A stretch of DNA of 64,000 nt, from the NCBI GenBank assembly GCA_016708315.1, contig JADJGC010000023.1, positions 806,001 to 870,000 of the forward strand, in the 5' to 3' direction. Position numbers and translations under genes: made by a program. This document shows, in pieces, positions 50,674 through 59,134 of the stretch (within the stretch, counting starts at the first letter, position 1; every line of letters begins with the position of its first letter). Source of the stretch: a bacterium. GTDB lineage: Bacteria > Zixibacteria > MSB-5A5 > CAIYYT01. A model generated the notes under the pieces. That model was not told the DNA's origin, did not search any database, and saw nothing but the letters and a program-made list of their open reading frames with translations.

Positions 50674-51541
50674 GTTTCCTCCTTCAGAGTCGAGCTGACC
50701 CCGGGTAATGTGCCAGTTGTCCTCGGGAGGAACTATCGCAAAGGGGCGGCCAAAGTGTTTCAACACGTTACATTTTCGGTACAGCCAGATATGCCGTTGC
50801 TGGGGCGTATCTTAGGAAGGCGGTTTTTGCGCAACGATTGAGCACAGGATTTGAACAACCGGTTTTTTGACAAAAAGAGAGGGATTGTTCCCACTGAAGA
50901 TGGGAATTTGGTTACACTTCTCCATGAATCGGGTAAGTTTCTTACCTGCTTTGTGGTGGAAATTAATCCGACTCTGTAGGTCTGGAATTTGATTTCTTTT
51001 AGTTCGTGATCGTTTCCTATTCTAATCTGTTTCCGCTACGTGACTTACTCAATAAAACGGCGTAACCCGGGTTAATCGGGATTGCTGACGCTAATCACCG
51101 AAACCGGTGTTCGCACCAGAGACCATTTGCATCTGCAGGCGGGGCTACCTACTGCAGACTTGCCCCGGCAATTGCTCGCCGTGAGATCGAGATTGTTGAA
51201 CCGCAACGGCCGTTGCGAACTCACTGCGAAGCCTTTGTTGGGCCGGCAAAGCTGGCGCTTCTGAGCGAACATCAGTGCCTTCACTTATTGGCGCGAAAAA
51301 TAATGTCGAGTGGATAGCTACAGATTTTTGTGGTCAGCTTTGCCCCCCCCAGAAGGGAAAAGGAAACTTGAACGCCCACGAGGGGCGCCGGGCTACAGGC
51401 ACTGCGGCGTCCGGGCACCACCGCCCCCGCGGGAAGTGGGGCTTAAGTGCGGCGCGGCGCCGCCCCGACCCGCACCTGACGCAAACTCGGGGGGGCGTAG
51501 GACGGACAGAAAAGGGGGAAACGGGCGAGGGAACCGCGCCC
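50674..51541. other. 868-bp region without a credible gene; GC-rich run-filled part at 51340-51540
   Basis: The first half (to about 51300) is AT-rich then mixed and shows no ORF with a good start. From about 51340 the text turns extremely GC-rich with long C and G runs (eight C near 51344, seven G near 51490). It includes a degraded copy of the short inverted-repeat element found intact at 53371-53450. ORFs here are overlapping and compositional, and I treat them as artefacts. Confidence 0.6.
51407..51482. repeat. Degenerate copy of an about 80-bp TIR element
   Basis: The outer ends GCGTCCGGGC and GCACCTGACGC and the core GCTTAAGTGCGGCGC align with the better-preserved copy at 53371-53450. 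Many A and T positions of that copy are C or G here. Confidence 0.55.
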
Positions 51542-52165
51542 CTACGAGTAGAATCTTCTCTGTGATTGCCGAGTCCAGGCGCAAGGAGGGGGGGGCGAAG
51601 TCGAGCTGAAAAGCGCGAGTGTTGGCTTGACTTCTGCGCCGCACTGGTCGCAGAATGATGCTGATGGTGACACCGGATGGCCATTGGAACAACGTCGCTG
51701 CGGATCGCTTTTGCTAACTTGAATCGCGGAATAAAGCGTGCCCATAGCAATCGCATAAAACGGCAGAATGTGACCCGTCATCATGGTGATTTCCTTGATG
51801 CTTGTTTCTGGAGTACTACCATCCGGAGCGACTGCATGACCCAAGGCAAATCTTGCAAAATTTAATAGCGCGTAGGCGAAGCATCCGTAGATGATGTACT
51901 TCATCCAAGGCGGACAACCCCTTAGAACTGCCTTCCACAAGTCCTTTTGTTTGAACTCGCGTGCCATTCCGTTAGTAACTAAGACAGTGGGGAGAAACAC
52001 TGCGAATACCCCGAAGAAAAGGTATTCGGATCTGCCTTCAGATATATCGTAGCCTGCCAATCCGCAGACGTGAACTGTGGCGCTGATCACCAATCCGGCA
52101 GCCGCAATGATGACGAATACGTAGAGCAGTGGAGTGAGGTGCTCCCACCATTGATTATTCTGCAT
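51542..52165 (-). CDS. Membrane protein with C-terminal zinc ribbon
   Basis: This 207-residue protein has four transmembrane segments (LYVFVIIAAAGLVISATVHV, YLFFGVFAVFLPTVLVTNGM, IIYGCFAYALLNFARFALGH and ILPFYAIAMGTLYSAIQV). A cytoplasmic zinc-ribbon-like tail follows, CSNGHPVSPSASFCDQCGAE. The last 25 residues, Pro- and Arg-rich, run into the GC-rich repeat region, so the true C-terminus may have been altered. The function is unknown. It is one of three zinc-ribbon membrane proteins within 3 kb. Confidence 0.72.
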   Translation of the reverse strand: MQNNQWWEHLTPLLYVFVIIAAAGLVISATVHVCGLAGYDISEGRSEYLFFGVFAVFLPTVLVTNGMAREFKQKDLWKAVLRGCPPWMKYIIYGCFAYALLNFARFALGHAVAPDGSTPETSIKEITMMTGHILPFYAIAMGTLYSAIQVSKSDPQRRCSNGHPVSPSASFCDQCGAEVKPTLALFSSTSPPPPCAWTRQSQRRFYS

Positions 52166-52313
52166 ACAACCGCCTTACTCTAATTGCCGGCTCGCCGCCT
52201 TTGTCGAGCACTTTCAATTCATTAAAGGTAATTAATTTGCGGAGGATGAAATCCACAATGGAATTTTTGTTTCAGAAAAACCGCCCTCACCTCCCGCGAA
52301 GCCCTCACCCCAG

Positions 52314-52333
52314 CCCTCTCCCAAGGGAGAGGG
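52314..52333. repeat. REP-like 20-bp palindrome
   Basis: CCCTCTCCC-AA-GGGAGAGGG is preceded by CCTCACCCCAG. Palindromes with this CCCTCTCCC/GGGAGAGGG core are common intergenic elements in unrelated bacterial genomes. It lies between two convergently placed accessory genes. Confidence 0.6.
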
Positions 52334-52380
52334 AGTCGGGCAGACGAGGAGAGGCTGCCGCGCACAGAACCACAACTATA

Positions 52381-53000
52381 TCAGAACTGTCCTACCGGCG
52401 GTATCTTTACTGGTTCGATTACTACCGTGCCCGCAAGCAAGTCGTGAATACAGCGATAATCGTGGCGAGCTATGAAAAGTATGTCCACCAATCCATACAA
52501 CGGTACAAGAGCAAAAATCGTGTTGACAAACACACGCAGCAGGACATTGGGGACAAATCCGCCGTTGACGCCACTATCGTTCATCACGATTCTGATGTCG
52601 AGAATCTTTTTGCCAATTGATTGACCATCCCTTGTCAAGAAGTAGATCTGCAAAGCAACGAGAATAATCGCAGGAACCCAGTAGTTTAATGGATAAGTCG
52701 ATTCAGCAACTTTGCTCGTTACCATCCCGAGCAGGAAAACCTACAATGAGCGCCGCTGTATTGATCAACTGGGCAGCAAGGCGCTTCAGTGGGTTCGCGA
52801 GATTATGGCGAACAGTTGGGGATTCCATCACGACGCTTGGAATTGGCGTTCGGACCAGATGACGACGAATCAGTAGTGTCGCTGTGATTCGGCACGGTGT
52901 TCATTTGACCGCAACGCGGACACTCGGATTGCTCACTCGGCTTGAGTAGGTGCTCGATGATTGTCGCCCCGCATTTGGAGCAGGTAATTCTTGTGCTCAT
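52381..53000 (-). pseudogene. Zinc-ribbon plus RDD membrane protein, split by two frameshifts
   Basis: The first frame (ATG 53000) encodes a zinc ribbon: ITCSKCGATIIEHLL and CPRCGQMN. It ends in TAA at 52803. A second frame, offset by one, gives LANPLKRLAAQLINTAALIV between about 52815 and 52740, the start of an RDD domain. A third frame gives FLLGMVTSKV, then LTRDGQSIGKKILDIRIV and YRCIHDLLAGTVVI to the stop at 52381. Zinc ribbon followed by RDD is a known domain order. The shifts lie near 52815 and 52738, the second beside a T-run. Confidence 0.7.
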
Positions 53001-53142
53001 GACATTGCCCTCTACGGATAATCAACTATTCGGTCATAAAATGTCAATCAAAATAGAGAATGACATCCGCTTTTATTGTCATTTTGGGGATTGGGACTTC
53101 GGCACCAGTCGCGAAGCGGAAGGTGTGTTCAGTACAACACAA

Positions 53143-53361
53143 TGTCAGGGCACGGGGCTCCTGACCTACCAACTGATGCAAGAAGAGTGCCCGACTGAAG
53201 TCAGACCCACAATCGGAATGTCGGGTTCCTCCCGTTTGAGGCGGGATGGGAAGGCTGACCTGCTTCTATTAGTCTTGTAGGTCACGCGCTAAGAGGGCGC
53301 GACCTACTAAGCTAGAGCGCGGGACAGGCGTGATGTCAGGAGCACGGGGCTCCTGACCTAC
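53143..53361. repeat. Cluster of short palindromes ending in GACCTAC
   Basis: Three units are visible: 53143-53169, 53277-53307 and 53334-53361. The third is a perfect GTCAGGAGC / GCTCCTGAC hairpin followed by CTAC, and the first is the same with a one-base loss. The middle one pairs GTAGGTC with GACCTAC around a GCGC/GCGC stem. No ORF is credible between 53001 and 53519. Confidence 0.6.
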
Positions 53362-53370
53362 TTAACTGCA

Positions 53371-53450
53371 GCGTCAGGTCACAACTCGTTCGCGATGGGA
53401 GTGAGAGCTTAAGTGCGGCGCAGCGTCGCGTCCGAGTCAAGACCTGACGC
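53371..53450. repeat. 80-bp inverted-repeat element (MITE/REP-like)
   Basis: The ends GCGTCAGGTC and GACCTGACGC are perfect 10-bp inverted repeats, and the similarity extends inward (ACAACTCG against CGAGTCAA). The core holds GCTTAAGTGCGGCGCAGCG. It has no coding capacity. A second, degraded copy lies at 51407-51482. Confidence 0.6.
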
Positions 53451-53519
53451 AACTACAAGGATCCTCACCAAGTACGGGGAATTCGTATGGTAGTCAAAGC
53501 ACGTGAGTCAAAATCACCG

Positions 53520-54266
53520 TCAAGTTGTCTCTGAGGATTGTCCCCAAATGAGTGTGTATAATTGGTTAGTTGACTCCAAAAGCGTGCCTGCTGCCCAGAA
53601 AACGTCAAATGTCAACTCAAATGTGATTTCTGCAAAGTTGACACCTGGAACTTGTAGTATACGACTGGCAACTTCGCCCAGAGAGATACATGGTGATTGT
53701 TTGGCATTCGGCGACAACGGATCGACGTAGAGTTGACTAACGTGGAAATCACCAAGTTCAACCGCTCGACCCTTGGAATCTAACGGCATGTTCTTGAGAA
53801 TCCTCACAATAGTTGGCCTTACGACAATGATGCATGAATCTGCACGAGACTTACCATTGTTGGCTATATTCAGACAGATTGATAGTACACGACCGTAACT
53901 CCCAAGACTGTCAATCCATGAGGGATAGATTTCTTCTCCTTCACAAGTGATTGAAATGTCCGGTCGGTTGGCAGCAACCTGCGATTGTACAAGTACTTGT
54001 TGTTGCCTGAACTGCTCGGAAGTATCGCAGACAATAACAAGGGTCAATGCCGCCATAATAACCGTTGCTAAAGATGCTAGCGGGGTGAGAAACAAATTTC
54101 CCCAAGAGGCAATTCTGGCGGCTTCTCCCATCTGGTGAGCACAAAACCGACATGATCTTGCGCTTTGCGGTATTTCTGCCCCACACATTGGACATGCTTT
54201 GACTCGTTGTGATGCAGCCTTTGCAGGCTCACGCGAACCTTCTCCCTTAGTATTCTTTTTGCCCAC
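53520..54266 (-). CDS. Zinc-ribbon membrane protein with extracytoplasmic beta-rich domain
   Basis: This is a 248-residue protein. The N-terminus is Lys-rich, then a double zinc knuckle CPMCGAEIPQSARSCRFCAHQ (residues 26-46), one transmembrane segment (LTPLASLATVIMAALTLVIV, about 57-77) and a C-terminal domain of 150 residues (SICLNIANNGKSRADSCIIV) resembling an Ig-like fold. The function is unknown. The domain plan, a cytoplasmic zinc ribbon and an outside domain, matches its neighbours in this accessory stretch. Confidence 0.75.
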   Translation of the reverse strand: MGKKNTKGEGSREPAKAASQRVKACPMCGAEIPQSARSCRFCAHQMGEAARIASWGNLFLTPLASLATVIMAALTLVIVCDTSEQFRQQQVLVQSQVAANRPDISITCEGEEIYPSWIDSLGSYGRVLSICLNIANNGKSRADSCIIVVRPTIVRILKNMPLDSKGRAVELGDFHVSQLYVDPLSPNAKQSPCISLGEVASRILQVPGVNFAEITFELTFDVFWAAGTLLESTNQLYTLIWGQSSETT

Positions 54267-54368
54267 AAGTGTGCCTCTTTCTCAATAGGAAAATCTGTAC
54301 CCAGCGAAGCGCAAGCGGCATTGGCTTTGGATCGCCGGAGAGTTTGCGGGCACCTCGAGTGGAGCCGT

Positions 54369-54445
54369 GCGAATCAAAAGCCCACCAGTTGGGGGGGACA
54401 CATGTGCCCTTCGAATCAGCAAGCCCACCCGCAGGGTGGGGTACG
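54369..54445. repeat. Two tandem-like copies of a CGAATCA...CCCACC palindromic repeat
   Basis: Copies at 54369-54404 and 54411-54445 share GAATCA, then AGCCCACC, a short loop and GGGTGGGG or GGGGGG. A third copy is at 55274-55309. They lie between accessory genes and look like an intergenic repeat family, not genes. Confidence 0.55.
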
Positions 54446-54454
54446 ATCACAGTA

Positions 54455-55087
54455 TCACTGATTTGCGGTAATATCCCGTCGCAATTCCATGATAGACTTC
54501 ATCGGTTTTGACCGGTGTAGCATTCGGTGGCAGTTTGAACAAACCAGTGAAATATCCAAGATTCTCGTCTTGTGCTTTCCACGAATTGAACTGACAGGAA
54601 CTGTATGATGTGCTTCTATGTAGCCGGCGCCAAGCTCACCATACTTCTCTGTAAAGGAGAAATCGCAAACATCACAACGCAACTCTCCAACTTTCTTCAC
54701 TCTTTCTCGCTTTGCGGCTCGGACTATCGATTGGTCTCTTTCCAATGAACGGTGCATGCGGTACTTTACGCGTCCTTCTGCAAAATTGGACTCCTCGTTT
54801 TCTCCCGCGATTAGAATTCTGTGGATTTCTCGTCCGTGAGATTTTTCGATGATTTCGAATGAGTGCCGATTGAACCAGTTCTTCGCCTCAACTGCATTGA
54901 AGCCACGTTTGAACTCCTTGCCTTCTGAATACTTGGCCGCAATTGAAATCACGAGCTTCGGCGGATAACGCCTCTCTCCGTATTTCAAGTCATAACGATA
55001 GGATTTTCGCCTGCGAGGTATTCCTTGCGCATCAATCTCCGCGATGGCCGACCGTATATGTCTGATCTTAATCGAAGAAGGAATCAT
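54455..55087 (-). CDS. HNH endonuclease (McrA-like)
   Basis: This 210-residue protein has a C-terminal HNH domain: CDVCDFSFTEKYGELG, YIEAHHTVPVS and VCSNCHRMLHRSKP, with two CxxC zinc sites and the catalytic His in EAHH. The N-terminal 100 residues (RRKSYRYDLKYGERRYPPKL, then FNAVEAKNWF) resemble the target-recognition half of ScoMcrA-type restriction proteins. It may cut modified or foreign DNA. It stands alone in a repeat-rich accessory stretch with no partner methylase, as expected for a type IV-like enzyme. Confidence 0.82.
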   Translation of the reverse strand: MIPSSIKIRHIRSAIAEIDAQGIPRRRKSYRYDLKYGERRYPPKLVISIAAKYSEGKEFKRGFNAVEAKNWFNRHSFEIIEKSHGREIHRILIAGENEESNFAEGRVKYRMHRSLERDQSIVRAAKRERVKKVGELRCDVCDFSFTEKYGELGAGYIEAHHTVPVSSIRGKHKTRILDISLVCSNCHRMLHRSKPMKSIMELRRDITANQ

Positions 55088-55148
55088 CTCAATTCCCTTT
55101 CAGAATTAGGACGTGTGCAAACTGGAAACTCGTATCTTTATTACTGCC

Positions 55149-55200
55149 CCCTACTACATCATCAGCACGAACTTGGCGAAGGGTTGGCTGTTGGTGGCAA
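55149..55200 (-). pseudogene. Remnant of a tdh 3' end
   Basis: This 52-bp segment is about 85% identical to the end of the intact tdh gene (55877-55930) in the same orientation. Translated on the minus strand it gives ATNSQPFAKFVLMM and a stop, against ATGSQPSAKVVLMME in the intact gene. No more of tdh is recognisable upstream. It is therefore a displaced or duplicated gene end. Confidence 0.7.
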
Positions 55201-55273
55201 ACCTCAAATCCCCCGCCAAGTGGGTTTAGTTTAGGCGCACTTGAGAGAGTACAGGTGCATCGAAGTGAGCCGC

Positions 55274-55309
55274 TCGAATCATCAAGCCAACCCGTTGTGT
55301 GGGGCACAC
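55274..55309. repeat. Third copy of the CGAATCA...CCAACC repeat
   Basis: The sequence TCGAATCATCAAGCCAACCC, followed by GTTGTGTGGGGCACAC, aligns with the copies at 54369-54445. It lies between the tdh 3' remnant and the gene that ends at 55339. Confidence 0.5.
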
Positions 55310-55338
55310 TGTTTGGGTGTGGTACAATGTTGCTTTGT

Positions 55339-55872
55339 TCATCCATTGCGATTCCAGAACTCACTAACGAGTGCGCTATACTGAAAATCGTGACGCGTGG
55401 CGTACTTCTTACCTTCAATGTTCTTGACACTCGCCTTCACTATGAAGACACATTCTTCGGGGCTGTCAACCTTTCTCAAGTCACTGTGCTCGATCAGTCC
55501 AGACAACTCCTCAAAGCTTTCTAAGTACAGCGCTACGTTACAGCTCGTGCGTGGGTTTAGGGGTACCGGAATTGAATCGATTCCCAACCAATCACAATCA
55601 TGCCTTCGGATGCTCCGTTGATTCACACTGATTTGGAGACTTTCAGCATCTATAATGAGCGGTCTGGCGCCTTCATTTACTATCTGCAAAACGATCAACT
55701 CTTGATCCTCTTCGCGGCCCTCAATTTCCTTTGGAAACTTACTGGTGTCACCCTTCACGAGTACAAGCGTCAGTCTTCTTCGTCTTTCCCACCTTGTTAA
55801 GATGAAGACAAGTATGCTCAGAGCTAGCCCAAGCACGCCAGCGAGATTCACGAGTATTTCAAGCCCTGACAT
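55339..55872 (-). CDS. Hypothetical membrane-anchored protein
   Basis: This is a 177-residue protein with an N-terminal transmembrane anchor (ILVNLAGVLGLALSILVFIL) followed by a basic stretch (TRWERRRRLTLVLVK). The rest is a beta-rich domain (ELIVLQIVNEGARPLIIDAE, then CVFIVKASVKNIEG) resembling small Ig-like domains. The function is unknown. It lies immediately after tdh on the same strand, between the intact tdh 3' end and its displaced copy. Confidence 0.7.
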   Translation of the reverse strand: MSGLEILVNLAGVLGLALSILVFILTRWERRRRLTLVLVKGDTSKFPKEIEGREEDQELIVLQIVNEGARPLIIDAESLQISVNQRSIRRHDCDWLGIDSIPVPLNPRTSCNVALYLESFEELSGLIEHSDLRKVDSPEECVFIVKASVKNIEGKKYATRHDFQYSALVSEFWNRNG

Positions 55873-55876
55873 CCTC

Positions 55877-56923
55877 CTACTCCATCATCAGCACGACCTT
55901 GGCGGAGGGTTGACTGCCGGTGGCGAACATGTCGACGGCTTCAAGGAAATTCTTGAAGGGGTAGCGATGGGTAATCACCGGGCGCGGATCAACCATGCCG
56001 CCATCGAGAAGCGCCTGCATCTGATACCAGGTCTCGAACATCTTGCGGCCATTGATACCGATCACGGTTGCGCCTTTGAAGATGATGGCTTTGTTGACAT
56101 CGATCATCACCGCATCGGGCGGAATACCGAACATCACGAGAGTACCGGCTTTGCGGAGAATTTCAAATCCGGTTTCGACGGACTTCTGGTTGCCCGCCAT
56201 ATCGAGGACGACATCGACGCCGCCGGAGGTTTCATCCCAGATGCGCGTCTTGAAATCCTTGTCGTTGGCGACATTGATCGAGACGTGGGCGCCCATCTGC
56301 TTGCAGATATCGAGATTGAAATCCTGCATGCCGATATTGTAGATTCGTTCGGCGCCGACGGCTTTGGCGATACCGCAGGAAAACGCCGCGGTGGGGCCGT
56401 CGCCGATGATGGCGATGCGCTTGGTCGAGACATTGGCGGACATGGTGGTGTAGACCGCGTTGCCGAAGGGTTCGTGGATCGAGGCGATTGCCGGGTCCAT
56501 TCCTTTGTCGATTTTCCAGCAGACGATTTCCGGGAGCGCGACGTATTCGGCAAAGATGCCGTCGGTGTCGACACCGAGGATGACGAGATTGTCGCAGATG
56601 TGCATGTTGCCCATGCGGCATTGTTTGCATACACCGCAGGGGATGTGTGATTCGGCGGCGATGAAGTCGCCGAGTTTGAGACCGCGGATATTTTTGCCGA
56701 CTTCGACAACTTCGCCGCAACATTCGTGGCCGAAAATCAACGGTGGTTTAAGGCGGCCCTGCGCCCATTTGTCCCAATTGTAGATATGCTTGTCGGTACC
56801 GCAGATGGAAGACGCAATGGTCTTGATCAGTACCTGGTTGTCGTTTATCTGAGGAATTTTGACTTCACGAAAATCGGCTCCCGCCGCCCGTTCCGGTTTT
56901 ACTCCGGCCCACATCGTTTCCAC
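55877..56923 (-). CDS. tdh: L-Threonine 3-dehydrogenase-like zinc alcohol dehydrogenase
   Basis: This 348-residue MDR enzyme has the catalytic zinc site in SSICGTDKHIYNWDKWAQGR and GHECCGEV, and the structural zinc cysteines in CGVCKQCRMGNMHIC. The cofactor fold is RIAIIGDGPTAAFSCGIAKA. ICGTDxHIYxWDxWAQ is the Tdh signature. It oxidises L-threonine to 2-amino-3-ketobutyrate, the substrate of Kbl. The start is a GTG at 56923, 8 nt after AAAGGA; an internal ATG follows three codons later. Its 3' end has been duplicated downstream. Confidence 0.9.
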   Translation of the reverse strand: METMWAGVKPERAAGADFREVKIPQINDNQVLIKTIASSICGTDKHIYNWDKWAQGRLKPPLIFGHECCGEVVEVGKNIRGLKLGDFIAAESHIPCGVCKQCRMGNMHICDNLVILGVDTDGIFAEYVALPEIVCWKIDKGMDPAIASIHEPFGNAVYTTMSANVSTKRIAIIGDGPTAAFSCGIAKAVGAERIYNIGMQDFNLDICKQMGAHVSINVANDKDFKTRIWDETSGGVDVVLDMAGNQKSVETGFEILRKAGTLVMFGIPPDAVMIDVNKAIIFKGATVIGINGRKMFETWYQMQALLDGGMVDPRPVITHRYPFKNFLEAVDMFATGSQPSAKVVLMME

Positions 56924-57145
56924 GGTCGTTGTCCTTTCCCCTCGGTCTTGTCCAAGGGACTTGATAGGTGCTGGGAAAAGATACACTTCGGCAACCGCAA
57001 AGTCAATCAGCCCCGATGCCGGTGTTTCCTTTGGAAAAGATTAGACCTTTGCCCGGAAGAAACTGGCATATTGACAAATTGCACCCAAGGCCTTATTATA
57101 TGGATAATAACGTCTATTACCCAAGCCGAACGCGGAGGTTTTGCG

Positions 57146-58399
57146 ATGCGCTGGACCGCTGTTTTGACATTCTCGGTGATTATTGCCATCACCACGAGTG
57201 AAGTCTATGGCCAGCAGAGCACAAGCGGACCGTTCTCGCCGGCAGGGATCGACCGTGGCCTGCGCCCGCCCGACAAATCCCGCAAAGTCATCGGCGGCGT
57301 CCCATCCTACATTTGGCACCACGGTTGCGGCCCGACAGCCGCCGGTATGGTGCTGGGCTTCTGGGACGGCTTTGCATTTCCCAACCTGATTTCGGGATCG
57401 GCAAACACACAGACTATTGAAGTCAGCGAGATGATGGCGACCGACGGCGGAAATGAAGGCTGCGGTATTAGTGCATCGGATCACTTTCGCGACTACTCCT
57501 GCCCGATTGATGCTTCGCCCGGAGCTTTGCAGCCGGATCGCTCTGAGACCGGCCAGGTGCACGCCAACAATTGCCTGGCGGATTTCATGCTCACCTCCCG
57601 AAGCGCGAGTTATAACTACTACGGTTGGAGTTGGTTCAATGACGTTGAATCGTCTTTGCGGCAATAATTCCTCTATCGACTCCCCGGAACAACCATCAAC
57701 GCCGGCAGCTTTCTTTTTGATAATTACAGTTGGGAACTATTCAAAGATCAGATTGACCTCCTCCATCCGCTGGTGCTTTTGGTGGACACTGAGGGCGACG
57801 GCTGGACTGACCACTTTGTGACCGCAATCGGCTACGATGAAGCCCGGCAAGAATATGGCATCTATGACACGTGGGATCACAACGTGCATTGGTACAAGTG
57901 GCGCAAAATTGCTTCGGGAAGCGAGTGGGGTGTCTTCGGGGTGACAACGTTTGGCCCGCAGATTGCTTGTGTTGACAGTGACTCCGACGGATACGGAGAT
58001 CCAGAGCAGGCCGGCAATCAGTGTCCTGACGATAACTGCCCGGCAATTGCCAATTCTGACCAGGGCGATGTCGATGGCGACTTGCTGGGCAATTCCTGCG
58101 ATCCTGACGCCGACGCCGACGCAATCGCCAATGCTCTCGACAACTGCTGGTTAGTAGGCAATCCCGAACAGGAGGATTCGGATGCTGACTCGGTCGGCAA
58201 CCTGTGTGACAATTGTCCAAACGTTGGCAATTCTCAACAGCGGGATGAAGACTATGATGGCGTGGGCGACCTCTGTGACGGCAAGCTCCACATCTATTCT
58301 CGGTCTTGTCCCGACGCATATCTTGGAAAACCTTACTACTTCCACTTGATAAATTACATTTTTGCCGGCGGACCCCAACCCTGCGCGGACTGCAAGTGA
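57146..58399 (+). pseudogene. Secreted C39-like cysteine peptidase with TSP3 repeats and truncated dockerin, in-frame stop
   Basis: The ATG at 57146 follows GGAGG by 7 nt and starts a signal peptide (LTFSVIIAITTSEVYG). The peptidase_C39-like domain has Cys61 in HHGCGPTAAGMVLGFWDG and the His in DGWTDHFVTAIGYD. Codon 174 (57665-57667) is TAA, yet the same frame continues intact with FLYRLPGTTINAGSFLFDNY through TSP3 repeats. Near 58345 the usual Ig-like segment and first dockerin repeat are missing: YYFHL is joined directly to INYIFAGGPQPCADC, in frame. The gene is probably inactive or mis-assembled. Confidence 0.8.
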
Positions 58400-58414
58400 G
58401 ACTCACAAAGCAAC

Positions 58415-58439
58415 AAGGCAGGTCACTCTAACCTGCCCC
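58415..58439. terminator. Bidirectional terminator between convergent genes
   Basis: The stem GGCAGGT / ACCTGCC has a 7-nt loop and A-rich and T-rich flanks. It lies between the C39-dockerin gene and the DinB gene at 58462. Confidence 0.7.
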
Positions 58440-58461
58440 TTCTCATACCGTGATTTGTGCG

Positions 58462-58982
58462 CTACACCGCCGGTGCCGGCATCCCGTAATTGCCCCATTC
58501 CTCCAGCGATGGACCGTAAATTCCTGGAATTTTCAGTCCGGCCTGACGCATAAGCACAGTCATTTGGCCGCGGTGATGAACCTCGTGGCCGATCAGAACA
58601 AAGAGGGTGAAGCTGCGCGTCCAGATCGAGCCGTACATGTCGTCTTCCTGGAGGAGGGTTTCGTCATTCCAGTTCGCCTTGATGGTCGCCAAGAGCGAAG
58701 TTGCGGCCTTGTCGTACGCTTGCTGGATGGCGGCGGCGCTGGTGGGAACCGGAGAGTGTTCGTCGGGTGCGTCGATTTTCAGACCGAGGCGGGTCGGCAT
58801 CTCGCCCATAGTCTGGATGATATGCCAGGCCATACGACCCAATGTGCGGTGGTCCTTGGCGACGGACTGACTTAGCGAGGCGTCGGTTAGAGCCCCAAGA
58901 ATTTTCCGGGTCGCTGTTGATTCGTTATTCCACCATTTTCGAAGTCTGCGATTGTGCGAATCAGCACGAAGCCTTCTGACAT
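58462..58982 (-). pseudogene. DinB-family protein with a homopolymer frameshift
   Basis: The ATG at 58982 follows AGGAG and gives MSEGFVLIRTIADFE. In the next frame KWWNNESTATRKILGALTDA continues without gap through HRTLGRMAWHIIQTMGEM and IGHEVHHRGQMTVLMRQAGL to the stop at 58462. The two frames meet in the four-T run 58936-58939; one additional base there restores one protein of about 174 residues. The His motifs are those of DinB/YfiT metal-binding four-helix proteins. This is most likely a sequencing error. Confidence 0.8.
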
Positions 58983-59134
58983 AATGTCTCCTCGACGACT
59001 CTTGGTCGCAACGGTCTATAGGTTCATAAAGTATCCGTGGGTAAAATGGACATTGTGTGGCTGGCCGTCAATCACATTTCTGGGGCATAGGTTTTCGGTT
59101 GCGCGGAGGCTGTGCGAGGAATATATTCTCGTCA

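Noticed and set aside
51275..51765. Several overlapping ORFs in the GC-rich zone
   Set aside because: All frames are open because of composition; Pro, Gly and Arg dominate, and no start has a good Shine-Dalgarno.
52201..52620. A plus-strand ORF of 139 codons over the RDD gene
   Set aside because: It runs antisense to a clear RDD domain and through a REP-like palindrome, and its protein has no recognisable pattern.
53143..53361. Palindrome cluster considered as a CRISPR array
   Set aside because: The units differ in length and spacing, there are no uniform spacers, and no cas gene is near.
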